Below, in pieces: positions 1-10,237 of a stretch of 36,150 nucleotides of DNA. The notes beneath the pieces are model-generated. The model did not search any database, was not told the DNA's origin, and saw only the letters and a program-made list of their open reading frames with translations. The stretch comes from Bondarzewia mesenterica (lineage: Eukaryota > Basidiomycota > Agaricomycetes > Russulales > Bondarzewiaceae), in contig SGPL01000350.1 in NCBI GenBank assembly GCA_004802705.1, positions 1-36,150 of the forward strand, in the 5' to 3' direction. The first letter of the stretch is position 1, and every line of letters begins with the position of its first letter. The position numbers were made by a program, and so were the translations under genes.

Positions 1-2
1 AC

Positions 3-321
3 TGTAATCTAGAATGGTCTATCCGCAGCCAGCGTGGGGTCCACGTCCGCTAAAGATAGATTCGGTGCCATATGGTCGCTTATCGACCAATGGCAAATGT
101 CTCGCGAGGGCCTAGCCCGCGAACATTACTCATTAGCTTTCAGTCAGTGGGAATGCCGCTGACTGAAGTTGTAGATAGCGCGTTTGGAACTCAGCTACCT
201 ACCCTAATGTCTCCTCCCTATATATACTGCCCTGGTAGACTCTGATGAGACTTCAGTCGAAACCTGAGCCTTGCCTTACAGCGAGCTCTTGTTAGTCACT
301 ACCAGCCTCATCTTACTTACA
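3..321. mobile_element. Possible solo LTR (retrotransposon remnant)
   Basis: The segment opens with TGTAATCTAG and closes with CTTACTTACA, so its ends form the short inverted repeat TGTAA/TTACA typical of LTRs (TG...CA). A TATATATA box lies at about 221-228, roughly two thirds in, where a Pol II promoter would sit in an LTR. No internal retrotransposon coding is seen on either side. Only two bases precede the left end in this window, so the target-site duplication cannot be tested. This is inferred from end structure alone; it could instead be an ordinary promoter region that happens to fit. Confidence 0.33.
139..167. repeat. Perfect 9-bp inverted repeat (hairpin)
   Basis: TTCAGTCAG at 139-147 is followed by an 11-base loop and the exact reverse complement CTGACTGAA at 159-167. 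It lies about 55 bp upstream of the TATATATA box inside the possible LTR, so it could be a factor-binding dyad or a stem-loop. No function is shown. Confidence 0.55.
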
Positions 322-1419
322 TTCCTGTTCGTCGGGCTTCGCCCTCCTCCTAACCTTCTCATCGTCCCCTTTTCCTAGTCATCCCGCTCGCCCAACCAAC
401 CGTCTCGAATGGCGGAGTCCGCAATTGACGCGCATGGACAATGGCCCGCCATCTAGAAACGCGGGGCGGAGAGGTGAGGTGCGGTTGGATGAAAGCACGG
501 TGTGGTCTCGTCATAAGAGGAGGGAGGGGGTGGATATTGTACAAAGAAACCGTATATCACATGAGTTAAAAAGCATACATTACACCAATGAAAGTACCTG
601 CTCACCACGCTCTGCGCCTACCCCAACCGGAATTCGCTCCTGATCCACGTCCATAGCCTCTGTGCTGCCGACAGGGCCTCGCTCGCATTGGCGCGCATAC
701 CAGGGCGCTCGCAGGCGACACAAGGCGGACGGCGAAGTGGAGGTCGTGGGGATAGGCAGTGGGTCGATACGTTGGAAAGAGCGCAGGGAGCAGGTGCCGA
801 AGAGGTGGAAATGTGTGTGGTGGAGGACGCCGGCGACGAAATGGCAGAGACGTGGGGGAGGGGAGACCTGAGGTGACACTGTGTGCCAACTGTGTGAGGG
901 ACAGTCAGAAACTGTCTAGGTCCTCTCGCATGGTCGTCCTCACCGTCGTTGTGTGTCCTCAACGTCGCGGTCATTCGCGTCCTGGTCATCCTCGTCGTCA
1001 TTCCCTCGTCGTCTCCTGCCCGGTCTCATCATCCTTGCCGTCTTTGTCTCCTCATCCACGTCTGGGAGGGAAGCGAATGATTGTCGTGAACGAACGCAGT
1101 AGCAGGGGAGCATGGTGCAGTGACGGCGTCGTTTATACCGCGTGCTCCACAAGACCCGCTGAGGCCATCCGACGCGACTTTGACAAAACCGGTGTGTTTG
1201 GGTCCAGAAGCATTAGAGGGAGGGATGGGGCTTGCAGGGATGTCGAATTGGAGGAGAGAGTGTCGGCAGTGGGAGGGTACGAGATGGACAGGTTGGGTAG
1301 CTAGTGTTGGCATTGCGCAATGAAGTGAATAGTGGGGACGACGTTCATGGATGTCGATGCCACCGTTGCGGCGCGTGGGTTGGAAAATATTGATGGCAAT
1401 AGTTGAGACTACCTTGGCC

Positions 1420-1620
1420 GCTGTCGTCATACTCGCCGTTCTCGTCGTCCTCATCCTCGCCGTCATCCCCTCATCCTCGCCGTCATCCCCTCGCTGTCGC
1501 CATCGTCCCATTAGCGTCCTCGTTCCCAAGCGTCGTCACCGTCACCATTGTTATCATCCTGATCAGCCGTGTCGTGGTTACGCCGTCGTCCTTACCATTG
1601 TCGTCATCCTTCCAGGTCGA
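1420..1620. repeat. C/T-rich low-complexity block with exact 20-bp tandem duplication
   Basis: The plus strand is dominated by degenerate units of the type CGTC(A/G)TC and CCTCATCC. Within it, the 20-mer TCATCCTCGCCGTCATCCCC occurs twice in exact tandem at 1451-1470 and 1471-1490. The strand asymmetry (pyrimidines on +, purines on -) continues weakly back to about 920. Confidence 0.75.
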
Positions 1621-2164
1621 GGGAAAGTGGGAGGAGGGGAATCGAGTGGAGCACGGCGGGGATGAGAAGTGTGGGAGGAAAACCTGATTGTTGGTTGCTG
1701 TGGTACGGACTACTCGTGGAGCGAGCTAAAAAAATATTAAGCATCATGAGAATATACAAGAAGACAATGAGAGGGGCGAGAGATAAAGCAAAGAGTGCAA
1801 GCAGCTGTTACTCGTCCTCTAGCCAGTCGATGTGCTCGTACTAACCATCTGCTCGCTGCCGACACCGTTCCGTTGTGGTCCTACATAAGAGCTTGCCGGG
1901 GTCTATTAGAGAGTTCCGGAGTGAGTGACGATAATGAAGTGGTGGATGGTGGATGGTAGAGCAAAAGCGAGGTTGACCGACTTCCACGCGATGCCACAAA
2001 ATACGTGTAGCAGGGCCGTTTTATTTGATCTATTTCATCCACAACCCATGTGGGCGGCGTAATTTGGTAGTATGTGTGTACTGTAATGAAATCTTACTGT
2101 CATTGGCAGCATCAGTCACTCGTAGATGTTTTGAGTGGATAGTATGAAAAGATTGTGACAAGCG

Positions 2165-2700
2165 TCGCCGTGCCCTGGACATCGCGCCGCCGCCGCCCTC
2201 ATCGTCGTCCTCACATCGGTCGCATCATCCCCGTCCCCTTATCATTATCCCGTCATCCTCGCCATTATCCTCGCATCGCCATCATCCCCTGAGGTCTTTC
2301 TATTTGCCATCCTCGTCATTGTCATGGCCGCGTTCATCGTCCTGGTCGTCCTTCTCCCCTTGCCGTTCTCATCCCCTCGTCATCCCCTCCTTGTCTCCTT
2401 GCCGTCCCTATCCTTGCCATTCTCATCCCCTGCCATTGTCGTCCCCTCGTCATCCCCTTGTCATCCCTCGTTGTCCCCGTTCTGGCCGTCTTCGTCCCCT
2501 TATCATCCCCTTGCCATCCTCATCCCCTCCTGTCCCGTTGCTGTCGTTATCCTCTCATCACCATCATCCTCATTCTTGTCCTTGCTGTCGCCATCGTCTC
2601 CTCGCCGTCATTGTCCTGACCATCCTCGGCATCCTCACCATCGTTCTCGATCATCTTCGACTTGTCGTCCGCATCGTCCCCTCACGATCTTCGATGTGAT
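2165..2700. repeat. C/T-rich degenerate satellite-like block
   Basis: About 530 bp in which the plus strand is almost entirely made of TCATCCCC, TCGTC, CCTTGCC and related words with no fixed period. It yields long open frames of serine, proline, leucine and histidine that mirror the repeat rather than a protein family. It resembles the 1420-1620 block in words used, so the two may descend from one expanded simple repeat. Confidence 0.7.
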
Positions 2701-2969
2701 TGGGGATGGCATCAGGGAGCGAGCATTCGATGAGCCAAAGGTTGTAGGTGATCGGCAGACGTTACCCCCTCGTCACCTCATCCCCTCATCGTCACTCCAC
2801 CACAAATGCGTCGCAGCATCACTTGAGTTATGCTCGGTGTCATGGTTGTCGGCGCGGCGTGCATGTGGAGGCCGACACTGCACTGACTGTGGGCTGACTA
2901 TATGCTGAACAGTCGACAATTATAGTGCAAGGAACCCTAGGATAAGGAAATTAAAAAAGTGGTGAGCTA

Positions 2970-3425
2970 TTCAACACGCAGAGGAAGGATGACGCACATG
3001 GCAAACCATAATGCAGAGGAATAGTGACACAAAGAATGAGGACGCCGGCGAGGGGACGACGGCATGCAGGGACCGGCGACACGCAGGGAACAGTAACACG
3101 CAGGGGAGTAGAGACACGCAGGGGAGCAGAGACTCAGCAGGGAACCGGCAACACGCAGTGTGAAGGCGGCAAGCAGGTCACGACACACAGAGGGAGGACA
3201 GGCACAGAGGGATAAAGAGGAGATGCCGACACGCAGGGGAACACCGACTACGCTGATACACAGAGGGCAGACGGAGAGGAGCTCGACACACAAAAAGAGC
3301 ATGGCACACTTCGGGGCGACACGCTGGGGCATGATGACACGCAGTGTGAGGATTTGATACAGCACACGAAGGGAGGACGGCCAGTAGTGAACAGCACGCA
3401 AGGAACGGCGGCACGCAGAGGTAGG
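2970..3425. repeat. Imperfect ~18-bp minisatellite (core ACACGCAG)
   Basis: The core ACACGCAG(GG) recurs. In the best-kept part, copies begin at 3079, 3096, 3114 and 3151, with a degenerate copy near 3132, giving steps of 17-19 bases. Further weaker copies run to about 3420. The plus strand is G/A-rich, opposite in bias to the C/T-rich blocks to its left. Confidence 0.7.
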
Positions 3426-3878
3426 GTGAACGAGTGAGGGTGAACGACGGCGGGGGATGATGAGGCAGAAGGCGGGGGGTGGCGAAAGCGGAGGGTGAAA
3501 GTTGGGACGCTACACGCAGTTGCGTGTCATGGAACCCTAAGTCAGATTAAGCTCCGACTTATTATGAGTAGTCGGGGCTCTAACCTCAGTGGCGTTGCCG
3601 AGCGAGGACTCGCTGGCGCGCGTGCTCGGGGCTGGTAGACACGGCCGTGGTGCGCGCGAGGCGGGCGGGGATGGTGGTCATCGTTTCGATAGGTAATTAG
3701 TTTGCAGACAATTCACTGAGGAATCGTTCGGACGGACTCGACGCCATTACAAACTCCGATCGCTCACTTGCCTTTTTGGGGGACGCTCAGACTGGTAACG
3801 GGATCTCTTTTGCACCATCTCGATTCTCAATTAGTTTTAAAGCGCTCATCCGTTCTTGTCGTCTACGCATCGCTATCG

Positions 3879-4975
3879 ATGGCCAGAGGAGCAGGTGCGT
3901 CTCGTATTCCTTGCGTCTTTATAATTTTTCTTTTGACGAGTCGGTTGGGTGGTGACACTACCTATAGGAAAGTTCAAGACCAAGAGGGGTGGCGGACGAA
4001 GCTTCAGGTATAGATAAATATCTTTCCCCCCCTTCGTCCTTGGAAGCTGCGTGGGTAAGTCGATCGTCCAATCTAATGATACTCTTTTTCTTCTTTTCAG
4101 TCGTAATCTTCAGCTCGACGAGAATGGGACTGCCGTATCAATGGATCGACGGTGCGTCCCTCGCTTGATCGAGATTGTCAGACTTATTTCTCACTCTCTC
4201 TCGTACTCTCACTCTCGTAATTCGGGGTGCAGGCGACGGGACAAGGACGAAGACTCTGAGGACGACTCTGAAGAGAAGGAGGAAGAGGAGGAAAGTGAAG
4301 ATGAAGACGATGGACCTTCGTCGGGTCTTCATAATGAGTCCGAGCTCTCGCGTTTGGAGCGGAAGGAGTTGAAAAGGAAGCAAGCCGCACTGAAGAGCGC
4401 GGAGGATGGTGAGGAGGAGGAAGAAGAGGACGAGTTGCTCGTCAACCCGAATCGCGTTACCAAGAAGATGACCATCTCGGAGCTCAACGAGCCCAGACAA
4501 CTCACTCGGCGGGAACGGTACGTTGCTTCCTCCTTCCCTCTCTCTATTTCCCCTCTCCTCTAGCTTTATATTTTCGGGAAAGAGTGTTTTTTTGGGGACT
4601 GATCGTTTGACTAGGGAGGTCAAGGAGAAACAGGAAGCCAAGGATCGGTACTGGAAGGTACGGACGAACTTACTTGTCCATTCGATATCGTTGTTTAACC
4701 TTTCGCTCATATTTTATATGTTCGACAGCTTCACCTCGAAGGCAAGACCGAACAAGCCAAGACTGACCTCGCTCGCCTGGCCAAGATCCGTCAAGAGCGC
4801 GAAGCCGCACAGGCCAAGAGGAAAGCAGAAGCCGAAGGTGAGCAGCCCGCTCCTCCCTTCCCCATTCCTCTCTTCTTTTCCTTTTTTATTTCTTTTTATA
4901 AAATCTAAAATTGGCATTCGCTTTACAGAGCGTGCAAGGGAGATCGAAGCCAAGAAGGCTGGCTCCAAACGCTAA
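3879..4975 (+). CDS. PDAP1 / PP28-type casein kinase substrate phosphoprotein
   Basis: Small, very charged protein of the 28 kDa heat- and acid-stable phosphoprotein family (HASPP28 domain; PDGFA-associated protein 1 in animals). Family members are casein-kinase substrates; their role in fungi is poorly defined. Seven exons fit by phase: 3879-3894, 3968-4007, 4101-4151, 4233-4517, 4615-4657, 4729-4837 and 4929-4975, giving 196 residues, close to the 181 of human PDAP1. The N-terminus MARGAGKFKTKRGGGRSF is the basic lead of the family. An acidic Glu/Asp block follows, then NPNRVTKK, then the conserved C-terminal half with LTRRER, DRYWKLHLEGKTEQAK and DLARLAKIRQERE. The start is the only ATG giving the conserved N-terminus. 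All introns are GT-AG and short. Function beyond family membership is not visible. Confidence 0.9.
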
Positions 4976-6503
4976 AGCTGAAGTCGAGCGAGAAGGATGA
5001 AGAAGTTTGAAGCATGACCGTGTGTTGTTGTTGTACGCTTAGCTTGGCTTGTTGTCTGCTTTTCTTGTGCTTTGAAACCGATCTGTATCTGTGACAATAC
5101 CAAGTGTTGTTTTTGCTACTTGCTGCACACTTTTGCGGTGACGGGATCACTCTCTGTCATCAACACTGAGAATATACATTTTGTGAGTGTACCATTGCAA
5201 TATAAGCACTGTAGTGCAGTGTCTGTGGCCACTGTGAAAATACTCTTAGGGTCATCACAGCGCCCGGCCTCACGGTCAACAAAGTGTTAACTTGCTGGTC
5301 TTGTTGACATGGGCGTGAACCAAGATACAGTAATGCTCATGTCTGTAAGTGAGAATGCCGGGAGACCCTCGAGCACGACGGTATAACATACTCAATAAAT
5401 TCTGGTATGATTTATGATGGTTTCGACCGTCAGAAAGAGATCGACGATGGCCAGACGGCAAATAAATTCGTTAAACATATGGCGGACTGGATGAGCGACT
5501 GAATAGTGAATAGATGATTAATTCTTACGGGTCGAGAAATTGCTAGCGTCGTTTTGACCATGCGATAAGTTCGATGTGCAGTCAAGGTGACAATATACGG
5601 GGCACTGTCAACGTTTCGGCACAGGCTACTTGGTAGCTTGGTCAGATTTGCACCGGCACCGATCCGATAAAATTAGAGATCGTAATGAGATGACCTTTAG
5701 CAAGACCACACGCGACGGAAGAGTGGGCACTCTCCACCCACGCACCCCGCAGAGCGAATAAAGATTCAGTGTAGTATTTTAGACGCACCTCACAACGCCC
5801 ACCATGATGGCATACTTACCACATTCCTCAAGATTCGCAGGAACTCTCAAAATCCAGAATCGCCCATCATCATTGTACAAAACGTTGCAACACGAGCGTA
5901 AGCATCGCGAGGTATTCCATCGCAATGCGTAGTCCACGAGGGCGAGAGATCCTTGATGGCGTTCAAGTCTGAAGAGCGCATGGGGAACCGTTCCTTCTGA
6001 ACGTCGGTCTAGATCTAGCGTCGCTGTCTCCAGGCTAAGGCTCGTGTTTATAATGATGTTCAAGCCAGTCCGGAACGATACCTGAATCACACACACTGTG
6101 CGCTGTACAGGCATGAGAGGCAAAGACAAGCAACGAACTCGCAGGTAAATGTTCGAACTCAAGTCGCGCTAGCCTGAGCCCGGTGAGCAGTGCGCTCCGG
6201 CGGAATGGTGGAGAGTCGCGACTCGCCACAAAGCCGACCAATGCCGCTTCGGCCAGCGCTCACAGTAGTGGCGGCATTGTTCAGAACTGAGAACATTCAA
6301 ACTGCATTTAGGGTCAAGTATTCTCGACTTTGTTTTTCTTTTCTAAATAGCTTTCTTTGGTTCTAGGTTTCTTTGGTTCGTTCAGAAGAATCACTTGTCA
6401 GACACGAGACATTTTAATTGGGCACTGCAGCAGCACTGCCGTGCCAGATCTGTGCCCCTTCCTTGACCGGTACCCGTAAGGTCGCTCACACCTTACCGTG
6501 ACC
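4976..6503. other. Intergenic region between PDAP1-type gene and SET2
   Basis: About 1.5 kb. It includes the 3' end of the PDAP1-type gene and the SET2 promoter. A minus-strand open frame around 5779-6115 ends in residues such as DGRFWILRVPANLEECGKY. It looks somewhat protein-like but has no recognised domain or clear gene structure. No RNA gene or repeat was seen. Confidence 0.5.
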
Positions 6504-9500
6504 ATGTTCGAACCTTGTCCCGACCCTCTTAAGAAGGATAGATGGAGCCCTTCCATCCCTCTCGACGCTGACAATATCGAGGGAGAATCTCCGTTCGACC
6601 GAGTCAAACCTATGAAGGAATTGCCGCCCAAGTTCGAGGATCGTACCTCTGTCGAGGATGGATCCTTGCCCCCCGAACCTTTGAAAGAAGGATCAACTAC
6701 TCCGGCATCAGGCAAGCCCAATAATAAGGGCCCGCAACTCATAGGGCATCTGTCGGTTGCGCAGGAGGAGGCTATGAAAACTTCGTCGAAATCACGGCCA
6801 ACCACTATCAGTATGGGACACTCGGGCGCAGTAGGGAGGCTGGGGAGAGCATGTCGTGCGATTGCGTCTATGATCATAGTAAGTTCTTCGTTTTAGCTCG
6901 ATTCCACCCGTATTGGGGGTGGTTTCGAGAGTACGTAGAGCTCGGGTGTGAATGATTCTCGTTGCATAGACGTAGATAGTCCATGGGTTGCATGTGGAGA
7001 CGGCTCGGACTGCATCAACCGGTTGACACAAGTGGAGTGTCTGCCTGACGACTGTCGATGTAGGGCATCTTGCCAGAATCAACGGTGAGCTCGTTCTCCG
7101 TGCCACATAGCCTGGCTTTTTGCTTTTTGCTCTCGTACTCATGTAACCTTTATGCTCTGGTTCCAGGTTTCAACAATGCGAGTATGCACCAATAGATATC
7201 GTGCAAACGGAGAAGAAAGGGTTTGGGCTGCGGGCGGCTGAGGACCTGAAAAAGTACGTTTCCAACCGTTTGTGGGTAGCATACCATGAGCTCCATGAGC
7301 GAGGTCGACAGGGATTCTTTCATCTACGAATACGTTGGCGATGTGATCTCGCATCCTTCGTTCGTGAAACGAATGCGCGAATATGCCGAGGAGGGCATTC
7401 GGCATTTTTATTTTATGATGCTACAGAAGGATGAGGTATGTCCTTTGTTCTTCCAATCCCGTGCCACATCCCCCCCTTTCCCCCCAATAACCTCCGATTC
7501 AAAATGCTCGTATTCACTTTCACCGTTATGTTAGTACATCGACGCAACCAAGCGAGGTGGTATCGGTCGCTTCGCCAATCACTCGTGCAATCCAAACTGC
7601 TATGTCGCAAAGTGGACCGTAGGAGACCATGTCCGAATGGGTATCTTCGCGAACAGGTTGATCAAGGAGAACGAGGAGTTGACGTTCAACTACAATGTTG
7701 ATCGATATGGGTCCGTCTTTTTGTGCTCTGTGATGGTTAGAGGCTCACTAATGCTGGAGACCTAAAGCCACGATGCACAGCCATGTTATTGCGGGGAAGT
7801 GAAATGTGTGGGCTTCATCGGTGGCAAGACACAGACCGATCTTGCGGCTATGGATGATCTCTATTTGGATGGTGCGCAATTCATGGACTGCTCTCTGCAA
7901 CACTTCTGACTTTTTGTTCTGTAGCCCTTGGTATCTCTGACGAGGTTGATCGACTTGGTCTCAAAGGGAGCAAAAAGAAGAAGAGCAAAAAACTCGACGA
8001 GGATTTCGTGGTATGTTACATAGCAACCATCATTCGAACCACCCTCCATAACAAGAAACAATTCAGCCTATTCTCAAGCCTCTATTGGAGAAGGAAGCGC
8101 CCAAGGTCATCCAGGCTATGCGTCAAACACAGAGTCGAAAGGTCTTGTTGAAGCTGCTCACACGAATAAAGGTAAAATTCTTGTCTGCCACACAGTGCTT
8201 GCAGCTAACAAAATTCTCCCTTTAGATCACCGAGGATCTTTCGGCCCTTCGTCAGCTCATGCGTCTTCGTGCTTTCAGTCTCATGACGAACGTTATGGAT
8301 GACTATGCCAAGGACGTCGAAATGCAGATGCTTGTATGTCTCTCTTTCGCTCTCCATCGAATGACTTTTTCTTACCGTTTCCTAGGCCGTTGAATGCATG
8401 TCAGCCTTGCCTTTGATCAATCGGAACAAGATTGAAGATTCGAAGGTCAACATTCCCGTTCAGGCATGCGCCGACTCAGACAACGAGGTTCTGAAGAAAG
8501 CAGCTCAGGACGTAAGTCTTCTACCATTGGTTCATTATACACTGAATGACGCTGTCATTCCAGCTCCTAGACAAGTGGGCGATTCTCGAGACTGTATATC
8601 GGATACCGAAGCGTGTGAAAGCAGTATGTTTCATTATATTTCTTGTTTATGGGAGCCGATCAGTTGCTGACCGCTTGCAGAACGGTGAGGAAGACGACAT
8701 CCCCAATTCACCCGTTCTCTACCCACCAGTGGAGACCGAGTCTCGTCCAGCGAAGCGTCATAAACTGGACGAGTATGTCGAAGTCAGTCTCAACATCAAG
8801 CCTCTCGGCTTCTCCACAGCCCGATCTACCGTCTCCACAGTCCGATCTACCGGCCCTCCACCCACTTTTGCACAAATCAACTGGAAGAGCCCCCCACCAA
8901 ATACTTCCTTCAAAGCTCCCACGCGTGCTGAAATTGCGGCCATCATCTCCGCAGCCGCAGCCGCCAAGGAGGAAGAAGAGAAAAAGGCGGAAGAGAAGGC
9001 GGCGACAGAAGCAGCTGCAGCAGCACACGCCGGTTCTAGTGGTGATGGAATGGGCAAGATGGACAAGGAAGAGAGAGAAAGAAGACGAAAAGAGAGGAAG
9101 GAGAAGGAGAAGAAACGACGAGATGAGAAGGAGAAGAATAAGGAGAAGAGATTGTTGAAATTGGTGGGTGCGGTCGTGGTGAAGTTTATGTCCAAGTATC
9201 GAGCACAGATGGAAGTGGATACTTTCAAGAAGCATGCGAAAGAGGTTGGTGTCTCCGCGTTTGTTCACTTGGCTATCGCTTGTTAACAGTCTCCCTCATA
9301 GCTCACTCATATCATCGCCGAGAAGGAGAAGAAGTCATCCAGTTACAAGGAAAACACGCTCGACTCCCTCTCGGACGAGAAGACGGCTAAGATCAAGAAG
9401 TTCGCTCGGGATTACATTCACAAAGCCCTTCACAAACTTCAGAAAGCTGGCAAGCTTCGGAAACGGCCACCAGAGTCCTCCGCCTCGGGCTCTGCATCGC

Positions 9501-9829
9501 AAGCCAACGAGACCCCAGACCGCGGTGAAGGAGCGCTGATGTCGGTTGAGGAGGCTATGGACTTCAGTGCGGACGAGCACTCCGACGACGAGGATATCAA
9601 GGGGGACGATATCGTCGACCATGACGGTGACGCAGACGTATCGCCTGGGCAGGACGAGCGGACTCCTGTTGAGCCTGCCGAGTCCGATACCTCAACGGCC
9701 GTGGCAACGGATCCGAGAAAGCGGGGGCGGAGCAGTGGTGAACCAGGCAAGGGACCGTGGGGTTTGGTACGAGATGACGATGGAGATGTGATGATGGACG
9801 CGGTTGAGCAGATGGGGATCGTGTCATAG
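6504..9829 (+). CDS. SET2: SET2, histone H3 lysine-36 methyltransferase (one frame break in exon 1)
   Basis: Transfers methyl groups to H3K36 in chromatin behind elongating RNA polymerase II. Thirteen exons, in order: 6504-6878, 6970-7084, 7167-7253, 7312-7435, 7535-7710, 7768-7871, 7925-8010, 8067-8171, 8226-8333, 8386-8511, 8564-8623, 8681-9244 and 9302-9829. They give about 852 residues once a single missing base near 6781-6786 is allowed for. The AWS zinc-binding region ([11 protein letters not shown]...[11 protein letters not shown], about residues 135-165) comes first. The SET domain (about 166-292) has [19 protein letters not shown] and the [12 protein letters not shown] catalytic end. 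The post-SET has [12 protein letters not shown] helical mid-region (about 356-489) resembles the domain following SET in fungal SET2. A Lys/Glu/Arg coiled coil leads into the SRI domain (about 645-725), which binds the phosphorylated Pol II tail. I saw no WW motif. A TAA precedes the ATG in frame, supporting the start. Confidence 0.92.
8811..8852 (+). repeat. In-frame 21-bp tandem duplication inside SET2
   Basis: Two 21-base units, 8811-8831 and 8832-8852, differ at one base. They encode [14 protein letters not shown] in the Ser/Thr-rich linker between the mid-region and the charged coiled coil. Being 3n long it keeps frame. It is probably a recent slippage duplication in an unconstrained linker. 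Confidence 0.8.
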
Positions 9830-10237
9830 CATGCACTGGCCTCGGGCATATCTCTTCGCTATCGTCTGTCTGTTTTACTTATACATGTTCTTATTTGCAT
9901 ATCACTCTTGAACTTCAGTACTAGCTGTGAGTATTCCCTCGTCGTCCTTTTTGCTTGGACTGTTCCAGGCGGCGACACTGATAATATTCTAGAGTCGTGC
10001 TATCGGGGTACGACAATGCATTTGTATGTTCTTAGCATCTGTTCATATGTGCCTGCATAACATGCATGTGTACAAGGGCATGCGAAAACAATGTACATAC
10101 TAATAGCAATCTCTGTTGTACAGGAACAAATCGACTGAACACGATAACAATATATACGCAAAAAAATAAAATAATAACGACCTCTGGAGAATGAGAACAG
10201 AACGACTTTCAAACATGCTGTAGGAGCGCGACGGTTG
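9830..10237. other. Convergent 3' intergenic region
   Basis: About 400 bp between the stop of SET2 (+) and the stop of the minus-strand gene. It must hold both 3' untranslated ends. It is A/T-richer than its flanks, with an AAAAAAATAAAATAATAA stretch near 10160-10177 (plus strand). No gene seen. Confidence 0.6.

Larger units (their letters stand above)
322..3878. other. Gene-poor stretch, low-complexity DNA
   Basis: About 3.5 kb with no open frame that looks like protein. Every open frame here is arginine/serine/proline low complexity produced by C/T-rich repeats, and none has a convincing start, splice-signal set or conserved motif. It contains two pyrimidine-rich blocks and a G/A-rich minisatellite, listed separately. 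The last few hundred bases must hold the promoter of the PDAP1-type gene that starts at 3879. Confidence 0.6.

Noticed and set aside
2304..2908. Long open frames (131 and 194 codons) in the C/T-rich block
   Set aside because: They are direct translations of TCATCCCC-type repeats (Ser/Pro/Leu/His), overlap in two frames and show no conserved motif or proper gene structure.
2967..3414. Minus-strand open frame of 144 codons over the minisatellite
   Set aside because: It consists of repeated SLRVA-type units caused by the ACACGCAG repeat. There is no independent sign of coding.
5779..6162. Minus-strand 127-codon frame between PDAP1-type gene and SET2
   Set aside because: It does not start with ATG, has no recognised domain and no clear partner exons, so it is noted only in the intergenic entry.
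8708..9268. Minus-strand open frames of 156-186 codons opposite SET2
   Set aside because: They are the shadow of the Lys/Glu/Arg-rich coding strand, read as Ser/Leu/Phe runs. The plus-strand exon is firmly supported by SRI and splice phase.
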